Positions 9,856 to 19,160 are shown, counted from the first letter of the stretch. The stretch: DNA of 33,205 bases from an uncultured Methylococcaceae bacterium (GCA_903859815.1 CAIOOA010000060.1:1-33205); one strand, 5' to 3'. A program made the numbers and translations. The notes: generated from the sequence alone by a model not told the origin.

Positions 9856-11379
9856 ATGGCAGCTCAAGCCCCCTCAAACCTACTAGAAAGCAAATCAAGC
9901 AAACTTCTAAGGGAATTGCTCGCCTCTGGCCGACCGATTCTCTACATCATGACAGCAGAGGAACAACGCATTGCCAGACTATTGCGTGAAGGGGCAGAGC
10001 ATTTTTTTGCCAGCCCCTTGCCCTATTGGTCTTGGAGCCTAACCGAGGGCATGGTCTGTTCCAATGGCACCAAATCAGAGCATGACACCACCAACCCAAG
10101 GGCTGCTCTGGATTTTGTCGCCCAATACCAAGGGGCGGCGATTTTCCACATGAAAGATTTCCACGATGCCTTGAAGGAGGCCGTCGTAGTCAGGCGATTA
10201 CGCGACTTGTATGAACAATGCGCCGGAAAAAACAAGTTTGTCGTCATTTCCTCACCCATTCGTTTCATCCCCGAGGAAATTAGCCGCAACATTGTATTCT
10301 TTGAACTTAACATCCCTGACTTCAATGAAGTTAAAACCTTCTTGGAAGAGCAAGCGGCTAAGCTCGTGGCCTCGGGAAAAACGGTGGACACCAGCGAAGC
10401 TACGATGATCCACATGACCCGCGCCTTGCAAGGGCTGACCATCGACGAAGCGGGCTTTGCCATCCACCGCGCCATTGCCGAAACCGGACATCTCGGTATG
10501 GAATCGCTACCGGTGCTATTCGAAGAAAAACGGCTATTAGTCAATCGCTCCGGCACGATCCAATACATCGCCGACGGGGCGCAAATCGAAGCCGTTGGCG
10601 GGTTGGAAGTGATGAAAAAATGGCTCTTGGAACGCCGCCAATTGTTCTTGCTGCGTGACAGCATAGGCGCGGAGCTAGTGCCTAAAGGCGTGTTGGTGAT
10701 GGGTGTGTCGGGTTGCGGCAAAAGCCTGTCCGTCAAGGCCGTCGCCTCCTGCTTCGAGTTGCCACTTTACCGAATCGACATGACCGAAATTTTCTCAGGC
10801 CGTCATGGCAACGCGGAATGGGCGTTTGCCCGGGCCTGCCGCACGATGGAGGCCATTGCCCCGGCAGTCGTTTGGTTTGATGAAATCGAAATGGGCATCA
10901 CCTCTTCGGAATCTTCCGGTGAGCAAGGCCGCATCTTTGCCTTTTTCCTGACTTGGATGCAGGAAAAGGTTAGAGGCTTGTTCGTGGCGGCAACCGCCAA
11001 CCGCATCGACTTGTTGCCAGCGGAAATGATCCGCAAAGGCCGCTTCGATGAGGTGTTTTTCGTCGACGTGCCGATGGACGAGGAACGCATAGACATCTTT
11101 AACATTCATTTGCGCAAGCGTGGCATCGACCCAACTGGCTTTGGAGTCGAACGCCTCACGAAATTGACCAAGGGCTGGACGGGGGCTGAATGCGAGCAAT
11201 GCGTCGTGTCTGCCGTCACCCGTGCCAAACTTGAAGACCGCGAGATGACCTTGGAGGATTTACTCCGCACGGCGGGCAATATTGTGCCATTGTCAAAGAC
11301 CATGAAGGAGCAAGTGGACCATATTCGCAGTTGGGCTAGGGACCGAGCCGCCCCGGCTTCGTTGGGGGACCATCGATAA
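9856..11379 (+). CDS. Ycf46-like AAA+ ATPase
   Basis: This 507-residue protein has a degenerate N-terminal AAA-like half (1-240) and a complete C-terminal AAA module. Walker A is GVSGCGKS (283-290), Walker B is VVWFDEIE (338-345), sensor 1 is ATAN (379-382) and the arginine-finger-like RKGRFDE is at 393-399. This split layout matches the Ycf46 family, known from plastid genomes, cyanobacteria and many other bacteria, and linked in cyanobacteria to inorganic carbon use. Its role outside phototrophs is unclear. It is followed after 95 bp by a cell-wall enzyme gene on the same strand; the link may be only positional. Confidence 0.85.
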   Translation: MAAQAPSNLLESKSSKLLRELLASGRPILYIMTAEEQRIARLLREGAEHFFASPLPYWSWSLTEGMVCSNGTKSEHDTTNPRAALDFVAQYQGAAIFHMKDFHDALKEAVVVRRLRDLYEQCAGKNKFVVISSPIRFIPEEISRNIVFFELNIPDFNEVKTFLEEQAAKLVASGKTVDTSEATMIHMTRALQGLTIDEAGFAIHRAIAETGHLGMESLPVLFEEKRLLVNRSGTIQYIADGAQIEAVGGLEVMKKWLLERRQLFLLRDSIGAELVPKGVLVMGVSGCGKSLSVKAVASCFELPLYRIDMTEIFSGRHGNAEWAFARACRTMEAIAPAVVWFDEIEMGITSSESSGEQGRIFAFFLTWMQEKVRGLFVAATANRIDLLPAEMIRKGRFDEVFFVDVPMDEERIDIFNIHLRKRGIDPTGFGVERLTKLTKGWTGAECEQCVVSAVTRAKLEDREMTLEDLLRTAGNIVPLSKTMKEQVDHIRSWARDRAAPASLGDHR

Positions 11380-11474
11380 TCCAGCCATGATTGGCATCAA
11401 CACCAGCGGCAAGGCTCTCCCCTGTGAATGGATGAGGCTTGAGCCATTTTATAACCATAAGTTTGTCTTTTTCT

Positions 11475-12557
11475 ATGTTGCGCATTTTTTCTTACGCTAT
11501 TTTGACGATCATTCTTTGCTTCACCCAGTCTGCCTTTGCTGCCCCATTCTGGGGGGACACGCAATCCCAGCCGGTCGAAACGCCTCCGTCCAAGCTTAAG
11601 CCCGGTCAGTTTATCTGGAAAGGGGGGGCAATACCGACTGGACCCATCGTGGTGGTCGTCAGCCTTCCCGAACAAAGGGCTTACGTCTATCGAAACGGCA
11701 TTCGCATCGGCGTGTCCAGCGCCAGCACGGGCATGGCCAGTCACGCCACACCCACGGGCGTTTTCATGGTGCTTCAGAAAGATAAGGACCATCGCTCGAA
11801 AACCTATAACAATGCGGCAATGCCTTACACCGAGAGACTGACTTGGGACGGCGTGGCTCTTCATGCCGGCGGTCTTCCTGGCTATCCTTCTTCCCACGGA
11901 TGCGTACACCTTCCCAGCGAGTTTGCCCGTCACTTGTTTGAGGTTTCCCCCAAGGGCATGACCGTCGTGATAGCCAACCACACCAATAAGCCCTCCGAAG
12001 TCGTCCATCCCTCCGCGCTTGCGCCAGTCGATGCTCGAACAGGCGCAACGATTAAAATTCCCCGTCTCAGCGCCAGCGAGGAATTCCGTTGGAAGCCTGA
12101 GGCTGCCACCTCAGGCCCATTGTCCATCGTCATGAGCGGTGCGGACCAGCGAGTGTTGGTTTATCGAAATGGCATCGAAATTGGGAGGGCAAGACTCGGC
12201 ATCAGCCAACCCGGAACTCTTCTAGGAACCCATGCCTATATCATGCAAGACGGTTGGGGCGTAGGGAAAAGCCCCATCGCGAAAGATGCCCAAGCCCACC
12301 GCTGGACGGCGGTTGGAATCCCCGGTCATGCCAATGAGCATGGGCAACTGTTAAACACTTCCGAAGTTGGGCGAATTACCCTGCCCCCCCGCTTTGCCAA
12401 AGCGCTCTATGATAGTTTGGTCCCCGGCACTACGCTACTCGTCACTGATGCCCCGATATTGGAACAAAAGACAACCGGGGTCGCACTCAATATCATGAAC
12501 ACGGACAAACCCAAGGGAAAGAAATGGAATGGAAAAACGACAGAGTATCTCTTCTGA
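11475..12557 (+). CDS. L,D-transpeptidase (YkuD) family protein with a second, degenerate YkuD-like domain
   Basis: I chose the ATG at 11475 because it opens a good signal peptide (MLRIFSYAILTIILCFTQSA, cleavage near 22-23); an in-frame TTG at 11439 would put 12 extra residues before it. The protein is 360 residues. The first domain (about 57-167) has His130 and the catalytic SHGCVHLP with Cys143, where the usual Arg after SHGC-I/V is His. The second half (about 215-325) repeats the fold markers QRVLVYRNGIEIGRARLG and ITLPPRFAKALYDSLVPGT but has no catalytic Cys. It should act in the periplasm on peptidoglycan 3-3 cross-links or lipoprotein anchoring. The duplicated, Cys-less half may bind substrate. 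Confidence 0.87.
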   Translation: MLRIFSYAILTIILCFTQSAFAAPFWGDTQSQPVETPPSKLKPGQFIWKGGAIPTGPIVVVVSLPEQRAYVYRNGIRIGVSSASTGMASHATPTGVFMVLQKDKDHRSKTYNNAAMPYTERLTWDGVALHAGGLPGYPSSHGCVHLPSEFARHLFEVSPKGMTVVIANHTNKPSEVVHPSALAPVDARTGATIKIPRLSASEEFRWKPEAATSGPLSIVMSGADQRVLVYRNGIEIGRARLGISQPGTLLGTHAYIMQDGWGVGKSPIAKDAQAHRWTAVGIPGHANEHGQLLNTSEVGRITLPPRFAKALYDSLVPGTTLLVTDAPILEQKTTGVALNIMNTDKPKGKKWNGKTTEYLF

Positions 12558-12607
12558 ACAGAAAGAAGCGACCATTCAATGCCAATCACCACGAAAAAAA
12601 TTTTCGC

Positions 12608-13177
12608 ATGAACACATTTATGAATTTTGCCAAAGCTGTGTTTGCCACCTGTCTATTGATGGGTTTAGTTTCCTGCGCCTCCACTCATTCACACCATGGA
12701 TCACATCCGCAAATCGAAGCCGCGTTTGGCCCGGAGGCGGGGGCAGAGCCGCTAGTGCTTAAAGTCATCGCCACCGCCAAGCAGTCAATCAGGGTTTCTG
12801 CCTATGTGCTGTCTTCACCGGCGGTGTTGCAAGCACTAATTGCCGCCAAACAGCGCGGCGTGGATGTGCAAGCGGTCGTCGATTATGGACTTAATGTTGC
12901 CAACGACAGCAAAGGCACACGCAGAAACGCACTGGCCGAACTGATGAAAGCAGGGATTGCAGTTCGGACTAGCGACAGTTACCGGAAGATGCATGATAAA
13001 TTCATCATTGTCGATAATCAGCATGTGCAAACCGGCAGTTACAACTATGCCAAATCCGCCAATAAGAACAGCGAAAACGTCCTTGTGGTTTGGCACGATC
13101 CAAAATTGGCCGGGCTTTATCTCAAGCACTGGCAATCGCGGTTTGATGCGGGGACTCCCTTTACCCCGCAACCCTAG
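12608..13177 (+). CDS. phospholipase D-family (single HKD, Nuc-like) lipoprotein
   Basis: The 189-residue protein starts at 12608 because the N-terminus then forms a lipoprotein signal, MNTFMNFAKAVFATCLLMGL-VSC, with lipobox Cys23; an in-frame ATG at 12524 would bury it. The single HKD motif is HDKFIIVD (His129, Lys131, Asp136), followed by the Nuc-like GSYNYAKSANKNSEN (143-157). Single-HKD members such as the Nuc endonuclease work as dimers that join two motifs into one active site and cut phosphodiester bonds, usually of DNA. A membrane-tethered periplasmic nuclease or phospholipase is likely. It lies 50 bp after the L,D-transpeptidase gene, probably co-transcribed. A repeat element begins right after its stop. 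Confidence 0.88.
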   Translation: MNTFMNFAKAVFATCLLMGLVSCASTHSHHGSHPQIEAAFGPEAGAEPLVLKVIATAKQSIRVSAYVLSSPAVLQALIAAKQRGVDVQAVVDYGLNVANDSKGTRRNALAELMKAGIAVRTSDSYRKMHDKFIIVDNQHVQTGSYNYAKSANKNSENVLVVWHDPKLAGLYLKHWQSRFDAGTPFTPQP

Positions 13178-13182
13178 TTACT

Positions 13183-13348
13183 GTAGGGTGGGCTAGGCGC
13201 ACACACCGGGAACCTTGACCCCACCCGACGCTTTCCGTGCGCCGTAGCCCACCAAACCGGCGGCGGATTGGCAATGGTGGGCTACGGTGCGCTTCAAGCT
13301 TAGCGATAAACGGAAAGTTTTTTGAAATGCGCACCTAGCCCATCCTAC
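13183..13348. mobile_element. 166-bp MITE-like inverted-repeat element, copy 1
   Basis: The ends are inverted repeats (GTAGGGTGGGCTAGGCGCA at left; reverse complement of the right end GTAGGATGGGCTAGGTGCGCA). A second inverted pair lies inside (GCGCCGTAGCCCACCA / TGGTGGGCTACGGTGCGC). A second copy of exactly the same length lies at 19950-20115. There is no coding capacity. It resembles the nested palindromic non-autonomous elements common in environmental proteobacteria. Confidence 0.85.
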
Positions 13349-13356
13349 GATTTTGC

Positions 13357-13372
13357 CATAATGAGAATTGCT
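13357..13372 (-). repeat. 16-base motif AGCAATTCTCATTATG, copy D
   Basis: Same 16-mer as at 7541 and 33085, on the minus strand, with its 3' end 8 bp from the end of the 166-bp element. Confidence 0.85.
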
Positions 13373-13379
13373 GCAATTT

Positions 13380-13409
13380 TTTACTTTTTTGCAACAACTG
13401 TGGGATAAT
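13380..13409 (+). promoter_or_regulatory. probable sigma-70 promoter of xseB-ispA
   Basis: TTTACT (13380-13385), 18-nt spacer, GATAAT (13404-13409), 30 bp before the xseB ATG. It lies just outside the MITE-like element and the 16-base motif. Confidence 0.4.
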
Positions 13410-13439
13410 ACCAACTTGTCATCATGAGCCTTTTCATCC

Positions 13440-13670
13440 ATGGTCAAAAAAACCGTCCCTTTCGAAGAGTCACTGGCTGAATTGGAGCAGTTGGTGGAGC
13501 GCATGGAACAGGGCAACTTAGGCTTGGAGGAATCGCTGAAGTTGTTCGAACGCGGTGTGCAATTGACACGCACCTGCCAAAAAGCCTTGAAGGAGGCCGA
13601 GCAAAAAGTGCAAATCCTCCTGGAAGAAAACGGCGAACCCACATTACAGCCTTTTAACGATGAAACCTGA
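13440..13670 (+). CDS. xseB: exodeoxyribonuclease VII small subunit
   Basis: The 76-residue product carries the family signature [32 protein letters not shown] and is a helical hairpin of the usual length. It pairs with XseA (not in this window) to degrade single-stranded DNA to oligonucleotides in the cytoplasm. Its last 11 bases overlap the start of ispA, the usual gammaproteobacterial arrangement, so expression of the two is coupled. Confidence 0.96.
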   Translation: MVKKTVPFEESLAELEQLVERMEQGNLGLEESLKLFERGVQLTRTCQKALKEAEQKVQILLEENGEPTLQPFNDET

Positions 13671-14562
13671 ACATTCCCTCAAAGATTTTATGAGTGCCTG
13701 CCAGACCCGTGTCGAGGCAGCGCTGGACGTAAGATTGCCAGCCACTACCAAGCTTCCCGAGCGCCTGCACCAAGCCATGCGCTATTCAACCTTGGGAGGG
13801 GGCAAACGGCTACGGCCCTTATTGACTTACGCCACCGGTCATGCCTTGGGACTTCCGATGGGTATTCTCGACGGACCCGCTTGCGCCGTGGAATTTATTC
13901 ATGTTTATTCCTTGATCCATGATGATCTTCCCGCCATGGACGATGATGACTTGCGCCGTGGCAAACCCACTTGCCACAAGGCTTTTGACGAAGCGCTGGC
14001 CATTTTGGCTGGCGACGGTTTGCAGACGCTGGCCTTTCAAGTGCTTGCCAGTGACCCCAGCATTCGCGTTCCAGCCGAAAACCGCGTAAAGATGATTGAG
14101 GCGCTTGCCATCGCATCCGGGTCATACGGCATGGTGGGCGGTCAAGCCATAGACTTGGGTTCGGTCGGCAAATCTTTGGACTTGCCCGGTCTGGAGGCCA
14201 TGCATATTCGTAAAACGGGCGCTTTGATCCGTGCCAGTGTGCGCTTGGCGGCCTTGGCAACAGCAGACTTGGAGAAAACCGTCGCTGACAAGCTGGACCA
14301 TTATGCCAAGTGCATCGGCCTAGCTTTTCAGATTCAGGACGACATCTTGGATGAGGAGAGCGACACCCAAACCTTGGGCAAGACCCAAGGCAAGGATCGG
14401 GACAACAACAAACCCACCTACCCTGCCCTGCTCGGATTGTCAGGGGCTAAGGACAAAGCCGCTGACCTTCATGAGCAAGCGATAACCAGCTTGGCTGACT
14501 TTGGCGAGGAAGCCGATTATTTGCGAGATATTTCATCATTCATCGTGCAACGCAAAAGTTGA
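13660..14562 (+). CDS. ispA: (2E,6E)-farnesyl diphosphate synthase / polyprenyl synthetase
   Basis: The 300-residue product has both aspartate-rich motifs of trans-prenyltransferases: DDLPAMD (88-94) and DDILD (227-231). It also has GGGKRLRP (47-54) for isopentenyl diphosphate binding and the KTG before the second motif. It condenses isopentenyl diphosphate with dimethylallyl and geranyl diphosphates to give farnesyl diphosphate for quinones, undecaprenyl phosphate and hopanoids. Product chain length cannot be fixed from sequence, but length and context (xseB upstream, dxs downstream) favour IspA. Confidence 0.95.
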   Translation: MKPEHSLKDFMSACQTRVEAALDVRLPATTKLPERLHQAMRYSTLGGGKRLRPLLTYATGHALGLPMGILDGPACAVEFIHVYSLIHDDLPAMDDDDLRRGKPTCHKAFDEALAILAGDGLQTLAFQVLASDPSIRVPAENRVKMIEALAIASGSYGMVGGQAIDLGSVGKSLDLPGLEAMHIRKTGALIRASVRLAALATADLEKTVADKLDHYAKCIGLAFQIQDDILDEESDTQTLGKTQGKDRDNNKPTYPALLGLSGAKDKAADLHEQAITSLADFGEEADYLRDISSFIVQRKS

Positions 14563-14598
14563 TGACTCTAACGGGTGCGGTTAAAACTGATGTGAGAG

Positions 14599-14650
14599 TG
14601 CAAGGCTTGCCTTGCAAGAGCCGATGCAGGAGTGCAAGGCTTGCCTTGCA
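14599..14650. repeat. two copies of an 18-bp near-palindrome in the ispA-dxs gap
   Basis: TGCAAGGC-TT-GCCTTGCA occurs at 14599-14616 and 14633-14650 (34 bp apart). Each has perfect 8-bp arms around a 2-base centre. The same layout with other arm sequences recurs at 17290, 19284, 19325, 30899, 30964 and 31004. Confidence 0.8.
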
Positions 14651-14833
14651 GGGGCATGTTCAGACCAGGCATTACCTAACAGAAGATAAGGCTTAAACCT
14701 AGTGCAAACGTGTAGTGGTCAATCTTTGCTTGAAACTAGCCCTCCAGAGTTTCATAATTGACTACATGAGAATTTATAAATCAAGATATTCGACTTTACC
14801 CATTGGGTGTAATAGTCGAGTCCCCGTTACGGA

Positions 14834-16762
14834 ATGCTAAATCTAATGAGCGAATCCAATACCTTTACTTTATTGCAGGGAATCAACAGCCCCGCCGACC
14901 TTCGTAAACTGCCTGAAGACAAGCTACCCAAATTAGCTGAAGAAATCAGGGCTTATCTGCTGGATAGTGTCAGCCAATCCGGCGGGCATTTGGCGGCAGG
15001 CTTGGGTACGGTGGAATTGACCGTGGCTTTGCATTATGTCTTTAAAACCCCTGACGATAAATTGGTATGGGATGTGGGACATCAAGCCTATCCCCACAAG
15101 ATCATCACCGGACGGCGGGACGGGATGCCAACCATACGCAAAAAAGACGGGGTTTCTGCATTTCCGGCGAGGGATGAAAGCGAATACGACACCTTTGGCG
15201 TCGGTCATTCCAGCACCTCCATCAGCGCAGCTTTGGGCATGGCGATTGCCGCCTCCCAAGATAAAAGCAACCGACAGGCTGTCGCCATCATCGGCGATGG
15301 CGGCTTGACCGGCGGCATGGCCTTCGAAGCCATGAACCACGCCGGGGCCTTGGACGCGAACCTGCTAGTCATTTTGAACGACAACGAGATGTCCATCTCG
15401 CCCAATGTCGGCGCACTCAACAATTATCTCGCCAAGATTTTATCCAGCAAGTTCTATTCGAGCGTCCGTGAGGGCAGCAAGCAACTGCTCAATCGCAACA
15501 TGCCGAGCGTCTGGCAATTGGCTAGACGTGCCGAAGAGCATTTAAAAGGCATGGTCGCACCGGGTACTTTGTTCGAGGAATTGGGCTTCAACTACATCGG
15601 CCCGATTGACGGGCATGATGTCAAAATGTTGGTCAGCACCCTGAAGAATTTGCGCAGCATCAAAGGCCCACGCTTCCTGCATGTGGTCACCCGCAAAGGC
15701 AAGGGCTATGCCCCCGCCGAACTTGATCCGGTTGCCTATCATGGCGTGGGCGTGTTCGATCCGAGCAAGGATCATCTGCCCAAGGCAAAACCCGGTAGCC
15801 CTTCCTACACCGAAGTGTTCAGCCAATGGCTGTGCGACATGGCGGCACTGGAACCCAAGCTATTGGGCATCACCCCGGCCATGCGCGAAGGTTCTGGCCT
15901 AGTGAAGTTCTCCGAACAGTACCCAACCCGCTATTTTGACGTGGGCATTGCCGAACAACACGCGGTCACCGTTGCTGCCGGTCAGGCTTGCGAGGGCTAC
16001 CTCCCCGTGGTGGCGATTTACTCCACCTTCCTGCAACGGGCTTACGACCAATTGATCCATGATGTGGCCTTGCAGAATCTGAATATACTGTTCGCCATTG
16101 ACCGTGGCGGCTTGGTCGGGCCGGACGGCCCGACCCATGCCGGCAGCTTCGACTACAGTTACATGCGCTGCATCCCCAACCTAGTCATCATGGCCCCCGC
16201 CGACGAAAACGAATGCCGACAAATGCTCTACACCGGCTTCAAATATAAAGGACCGGCTTCCGTGCGCTACCCGCGTGGCAAGGGTCCGGGAGTTGATCTT
16301 GTCGAAGAAATGTCTGAACTGCCCATAGGCAAAGGCGAAATCAAACGCACGGGTAAAAGCATTGCGATACTGGCATTCGGCAGCATGGTTGAACCGGCCT
16401 TGGTGGCAGGTGAGAAATTCAATGCCACCGTGGTCAACATGCGCTTCGTCAAACCATTGGACGAAGCACTGATCTTGAAACTGGCCGAAACCCATGATTG
16501 TCTCGTCACCGTCGAGGAAAACGTCGTGATGGGCGGTGCGGGTTCCGGGGTCAACGAGTTCCTGATCGCACAAGGTCAATTACCGCCCATGCTGAACTTG
16601 GGTCTGCCTGATCGTTTCATCGCCCAAGGCAGTCGCGAGGAATGTTTGAGTGCTTGTGGATTGGATGTTGACGGCATCAGCGCCTCCATACAAGCCTTTC
16701 TGGATCGCCAGCCTCACGCCAAACCCGCGCTAAAACATGCCAAAGCCGGAGGCAAGCACTAA
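14834..16762 (+). CDS. dxs: 1-deoxy-D-xylulose-5-phosphate synthase
   Basis: The 642-residue product is full length. Thiamine diphosphate binding is shown by [18 protein letters not shown] (154-171) and [32 protein letters not shown] and [12 protein letters not shown] are typical Dxs blocks. The transketolase-like C-terminal half has [27 protein letters not shown] and [16 protein letters not shown]. It joins pyruvate and glyceraldehyde 3-phosphate to start the MEP isoprenoid pathway, feeding ispA upstream. ATG codons at 14834 and 14846 are both possible; neither has a strong ribosome site. The last 11 codons are rich in Ala/Lys and abut apt. Confidence 0.97.
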   Translation: MLNLMSESNTFTLLQGINSPADLRKLPEDKLPKLAEEIRAYLLDSVSQSGGHLAAGLGTVELTVALHYVFKTPDDKLVWDVGHQAYPHKIITGRRDGMPTIRKKDGVSAFPARDESEYDTFGVGHSSTSISAALGMAIAASQDKSNRQAVAIIGDGGLTGGMAFEAMNHAGALDANLLVILNDNEMSISPNVGALNNYLAKILSSKFYSSVREGSKQLLNRNMPSVWQLARRAEEHLKGMVAPGTLFEELGFNYIGPIDGHDVKMLVSTLKNLRSIKGPRFLHVVTRKGKGYAPAELDPVAYHGVGVFDPSKDHLPKAKPGSPSYTEVFSQWLCDMAALEPKLLGITPAMREGSGLVKFSEQYPTRYFDVGIAEQHAVTVAAGQACEGYLPVVAIYSTFLQRAYDQLIHDVALQNLNILFAIDRGGLVGPDGPTHAGSFDYSYMRCIPNLVIMAPADENECRQMLYTGFKYKGPASVRYPRGKGPGVDLVEEMSELPIGKGEIKRTGKSIAILAFGSMVEPALVAGEKFNATVVNMRFVKPLDEALILKLAETHDCLVTVEENVVMGGAGSGVNEFLIAQGQLPPMLNLGLPDRFIAQGSREECLSACGLDVDGISASIQAFLDRQPHAKPALKHAKAGGKH

Positions 16763-16763
16763 A

Positions 16764-17279
16764 ATGGAGCGGCTTAGGTCCAAGATACGCGACATACCCG
16801 ACTTTCCCAAACCGGGCATCGTATTCAAGGACATCACGCCTCTACTGCGTGACCCCGCCACCTTGATGTTGGCCGTCCATCAACTGCTGCATCCCTTTTT
16901 GGGTGAAGCAATTACCGCAGTGGCCGGCGTTGAAGCGCGGGGTTTCATCTTTGGCTCCTTAGTGGCCCATGAACTGGGCCTCGGCTTCGTGCCACTGCGC
17001 AAACCCGGCAAACTCCCCTACGATGTCCGCTCGGTCGATTATGACTTGGAATACGGCTCCGCCGCGTTGGAAGTCCATCTCGACGCGGTGGGTAAGGGCG
17101 ACCGCGTACTCATCATTGACGACCTACTCGCCACCGGCGGAACCGCCAAAGCCAGTTGCGAGCTAGTGGAAAGCCTAGGCGCGGAAGTCGCCGCCTTGGC
17201 CTTCGTCGTCGAACTGGATTTCTTAAATGGGCGGGAGAAGCTCGCGCCCTACCCCATCCATTCTTTGCTGCACTATTGA
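16764..17279 (+). CDS. apt: adenine phosphoribosyltransferase
   Basis: I chose ATG 16764, one base after the dxs stop, because GGAGG (16748-16752) lies 11 bp upstream and the protein then starts MERLRSKIRDIPDFPKPGIV like other Apt proteins. An in-frame ATG at 16737 would overlap dxs by 26 bp and has no ribosome site. The 171-residue product has FKDITPLL (21-28), VEARGFIFG (56-64), RKPGKLP (79-85) and the PRPP loop VLIIDDLLATGGTA (115-128). It makes AMP from adenine and PRPP in the cytoplasm. It is probably co-transcribed with dxs although the pathways are unrelated. Confidence 0.95.
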   Translation: MERLRSKIRDIPDFPKPGIVFKDITPLLRDPATLMLAVHQLLHPFLGEAITAVAGVEARGFIFGSLVAHELGLGFVPLRKPGKLPYDVRSVDYDLEYGSAALEVHLDAVGKGDRVLIIDDLLATGGTAKASCELVESLGAEVAALAFVVELDFLNGREKLAPYPIHSLLHY

Positions 17280-17285
17280 CAGTTT

Positions 17286-17308
17286 GGAGCGCCAAAGCTT
17301 GCTTTGGC
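17286..17308. repeat. 18-bp near-palindrome (AAGC family) after apt
   Basis: GGAGCGCCAAAGCTTGCTTTGGC contains GCCAAAGC-TT-GCTTTGGC. It is the same layout as the copies at 14599, 19284 and 30899, with other arm bases but kept complementarity. Confidence 0.65.
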
Positions 17309-17352
17309 TCTCAAGGCGAGCCTTCCCTACCCCCCTATAAAACCTAGCGTTC

Positions 17353-17410
17353 GTAGTCCCGCCTTTAGGCGGCAAACTAACCAAAAAGAACCGGCTGAAG
17401 CCGGGACTAC
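17353..17410. repeat. GTAGTCCC inverted-repeat element, copy 1
   Basis: The 58-bp element runs from GTAGTCCCGCCTTTAGGCGG to CCGGCTGAAGCCGGGACTAC, with two internal hairpins and inverted ends. An opposite-orientation copy is at 30767-30822. Confidence 0.8.
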
Positions 17411-17465
17411 AAACGGTTTTGACTGAATGGCAAAACGCTGAGCGCGGGAACGATCAAAAGTGCCC

Positions 17466-18143
17466 TTAAGCCTGATTGCCCTTGCGCTGCTTGGCAAAGG
17501 CCATCAAGCCCAAGCCCAAGCCTAACAAGCCGAAGCTGGCCGGCTCGGGGACGCTGGTCTCACTCACCTGAATCGTCACTCGCAACGGAGTGTTGCCGGG
17601 GGTAATCCATGAACCAATGTATAAATTAAAGCCTTGCAGCAAAGAGAAACCATCGCCAGTGACCGGGGTGCTTCCCCCCGCATTCCAATTCAAACTTCCG
17701 CCCACCCCAACCCCGGAAGCCCCGGATAACACCAAGGCATAGCCGGTGTTGGCGGCGAGACTGTAGCTGCCTAAGGCCCCGAGCGTCGTGTACTCCATCA
17801 ATGCGTCCGAAAACCCCGCAATCGTTCCCGTCGATAAAATGGTTTGGGCCAAACTGGTTCCGGTGGGGAAATAACTGGGTGAACCGCCCACGGCATACAA
17901 ATCGGCATTGAAAGTAAAGCTTTGAGGCTGAGAGCTACTGTTTCTGAGGTCAAATTTGAGGCTGGTGAACTGATAAGGTCCGCCGGGTCCGGTTTGAAAA
18001 GACAATCCGGATTGATCAAACTCAATCGATCCTTGGGTGGTTCTACTACCCTGAATGGTGTCGATGGCAGTGGCAAAACTGGGGTTGGCATGGGCGAGGC
18101 TGAGTGCTGCGAGGAGCAAGGAGATTTTTAATTTAGGTGTCAT
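17466..18143 (-). CDS. PEP-CTERM sorting domain protein
   Basis: The 225-residue protein has a signal peptide (MTPKLKISLLLAALSLAHA, then NPSFATA). Its body is low-complexity and Gly/Ser/Thr-rich, of predicted beta type. The C-terminus is a classical sorting signal: VPEPASFGLLGLGLGLMAFA followed by the basic tail KQRKGNQA. Such proteins are processed by an exosortase (EpsH/XrtA type, not in this window) and exported to the surface or extracellular matrix. The body resembles other PEP-CTERM proteins with no known activity. It has its own gap upstream and is likely monocistronic. Confidence 0.9.
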   Translation of the reverse strand: MTPKLKISLLLAALSLAHANPSFATAIDTIQGSRTTQGSIEFDQSGLSFQTGPGGPYQFTSLKFDLRNSSSQPQSFTFNADLYAVGGSPSYFPTGTSLAQTILSTGTIAGFSDALMEYTTLGALGSYSLAANTGYALVLSGASGVGVGGSLNWNAGGSTPVTGDGFSLLQGFNLYIGSWITPGNTPLRVTIQVSETSVPEPASFGLLGLGLGLMAFAKQRKGNQA

Positions 18144-18515
18144 TATTTGTATCTCTTTGGCTGGTTAATATAGGCCAAGGTAGTGCGGCTACCTTAACCT
18201 CGCTGCGAGCCTAATAGAAAGCACTCTGACTACTTAGTTTCAGCATCGGTAGGGGAATTTTAAGGGTTCGCAATTATATGAGTCAAGCCTTACATTGTTC
18301 GGCAAGCACTTGAAAAAATAGCCAGCGTAGCCCGGATGTAGCCGCTTTGCGGCGTAATCCGGGGTGGTCATGGTAGAAAACCCGTATTCCGCTTCGCCCT
18401 TCGACTTCGCCCAAGATTGGCTTCATACAGGCTACACTTCTATCCTTTTAATGGATTATTCGGGTCCATGGGATGAGTGATAAATTTCAACATTCCCACA
18501 GGACCCCGATAGGGA
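18144..18515. other. 372-bp gap with REP-like element
   Basis: This gap holds the upstream region of the PEP-CTERM gene and the GTAGCC...GGCTAC element at 18327-18435. No gene was seen in the rest. Confidence 0.5.
18327..18435. repeat. GTAGCCCGGATG element, copy 1 (complete)
   Basis: The 109-bp element begins GTAGCCCGGATGTAGCCG, holds CCGGAT...ATCCGG and GCCGC-TTT-GCGGC hairpins, and ends in the inverted GGCTAC. A second copy starts at 19360. Confidence 0.75.
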
Positions 18516-19160
18516 CTAGAGGACAATGATCGTGACGGTGTCCGACCAAGCCCCTGCGCCGAGACTGCCGATCCCCCGCAGCCGCAGGGAAACTTTCTGC
18601 CCCGGTGTCAAGCCGGTGACATCCATGTGCGACGCATGGGTGTAGATGGAATATTGCCGCCAATTTGCTTCCACCGTCGGGTCGCCTTCGCAGATTTGCA
18701 GTTCATAACTCCCCGCACCCGCCAATCGAGCCGCATGGCAGACCAAGGTGCCAGACAAACCATGCTTGGCACCGAAATTCTCGGGCGCGTCTAACGGATC
18801 ATGGTTGACGACGGTGGTTGACTTGGGTTGCTTGACATCAAAACCTGTGGTTTTCAGAATGTCGGCATTGCCCTTGGCAACCAGTTCGAGATAAGGGGCC
18901 AAATCCAGCAATAGTTCGACCAACATTTCCCTAGCCCTATCCCGCTCTATGATTTTGAAGCTATCCCGGCTCAGTGCGACTTGCACGCCGGCTTGGTAAT
19001 TGGAATTAGCATTGCATAGCTCTTCAAAGGTAGGCGTAGGCGCGGGCCAAGGTCTAGGATAATGGGGATTGTTGCCCAATGAAGCAACAATATTCCCCAC
19101 CTTGAGCAATAAGTCTGCATCTTTGTAATGTGAAAAATCAACACGTAAATGAGGTCTCAT
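18516..19160 (-). CDS. fibronectin type III-like domain protein of unknown function
   Basis: This 214-residue protein has no signal peptide. An N-terminal helical region (1-110) begins MRPHLRVDFSHYKDADLLLKVGNIVASL. The C-terminal part (about 125-214) looks like one fibronectin III domain: GLSGTLVCHAARLAGAGSYELQI, then WRQYSIYTHASHMDVTGLTPGQKVSLRLRGIGSLGAGAWSDTV. Proteins with this two-part layout occur in many environmental bacteria, often in multiple copies, without known function. It is transcribed alone, with repeats on both sides. Confidence 0.75.
   Translation of the reverse strand: MRPHLRVDFSHYKDADLLLKVGNIVASLGNNPHYPRPWPAPTPTFEELCNANSNYQAGVQVALSRDSFKIIERDRAREMLVELLLDLAPYLELVAKGNADILKTTGFDVKQPKSTTVVNHDPLDAPENFGAKHGLSGTLVCHAARLAGAGSYELQICEGDPTVEANWRQYSIYTHASHMDVTGLTPGQKVSLRLRGIGSLGAGAWSDTVTIIVL

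Noticed and set aside
11397-12008. Minus-strand frame opposite the L,D-transpeptidase gene
   Set aside because: It lies opposite a gene with a signal peptide and catalytic motif, and its protein shows no family features.
14758-14790. TTGACT as -35 box of a dxs promoter
   Set aside because: No acceptable -10 box lies 16-18 bp downstream; the AT-rich candidates sit at the wrong distance.
16737-16763. Earlier start for apt inside dxs
   Set aside because: No ribosome site precedes it, whereas GGAGG lies upstream of the ATG at 16764, where typical Apt sequence begins.
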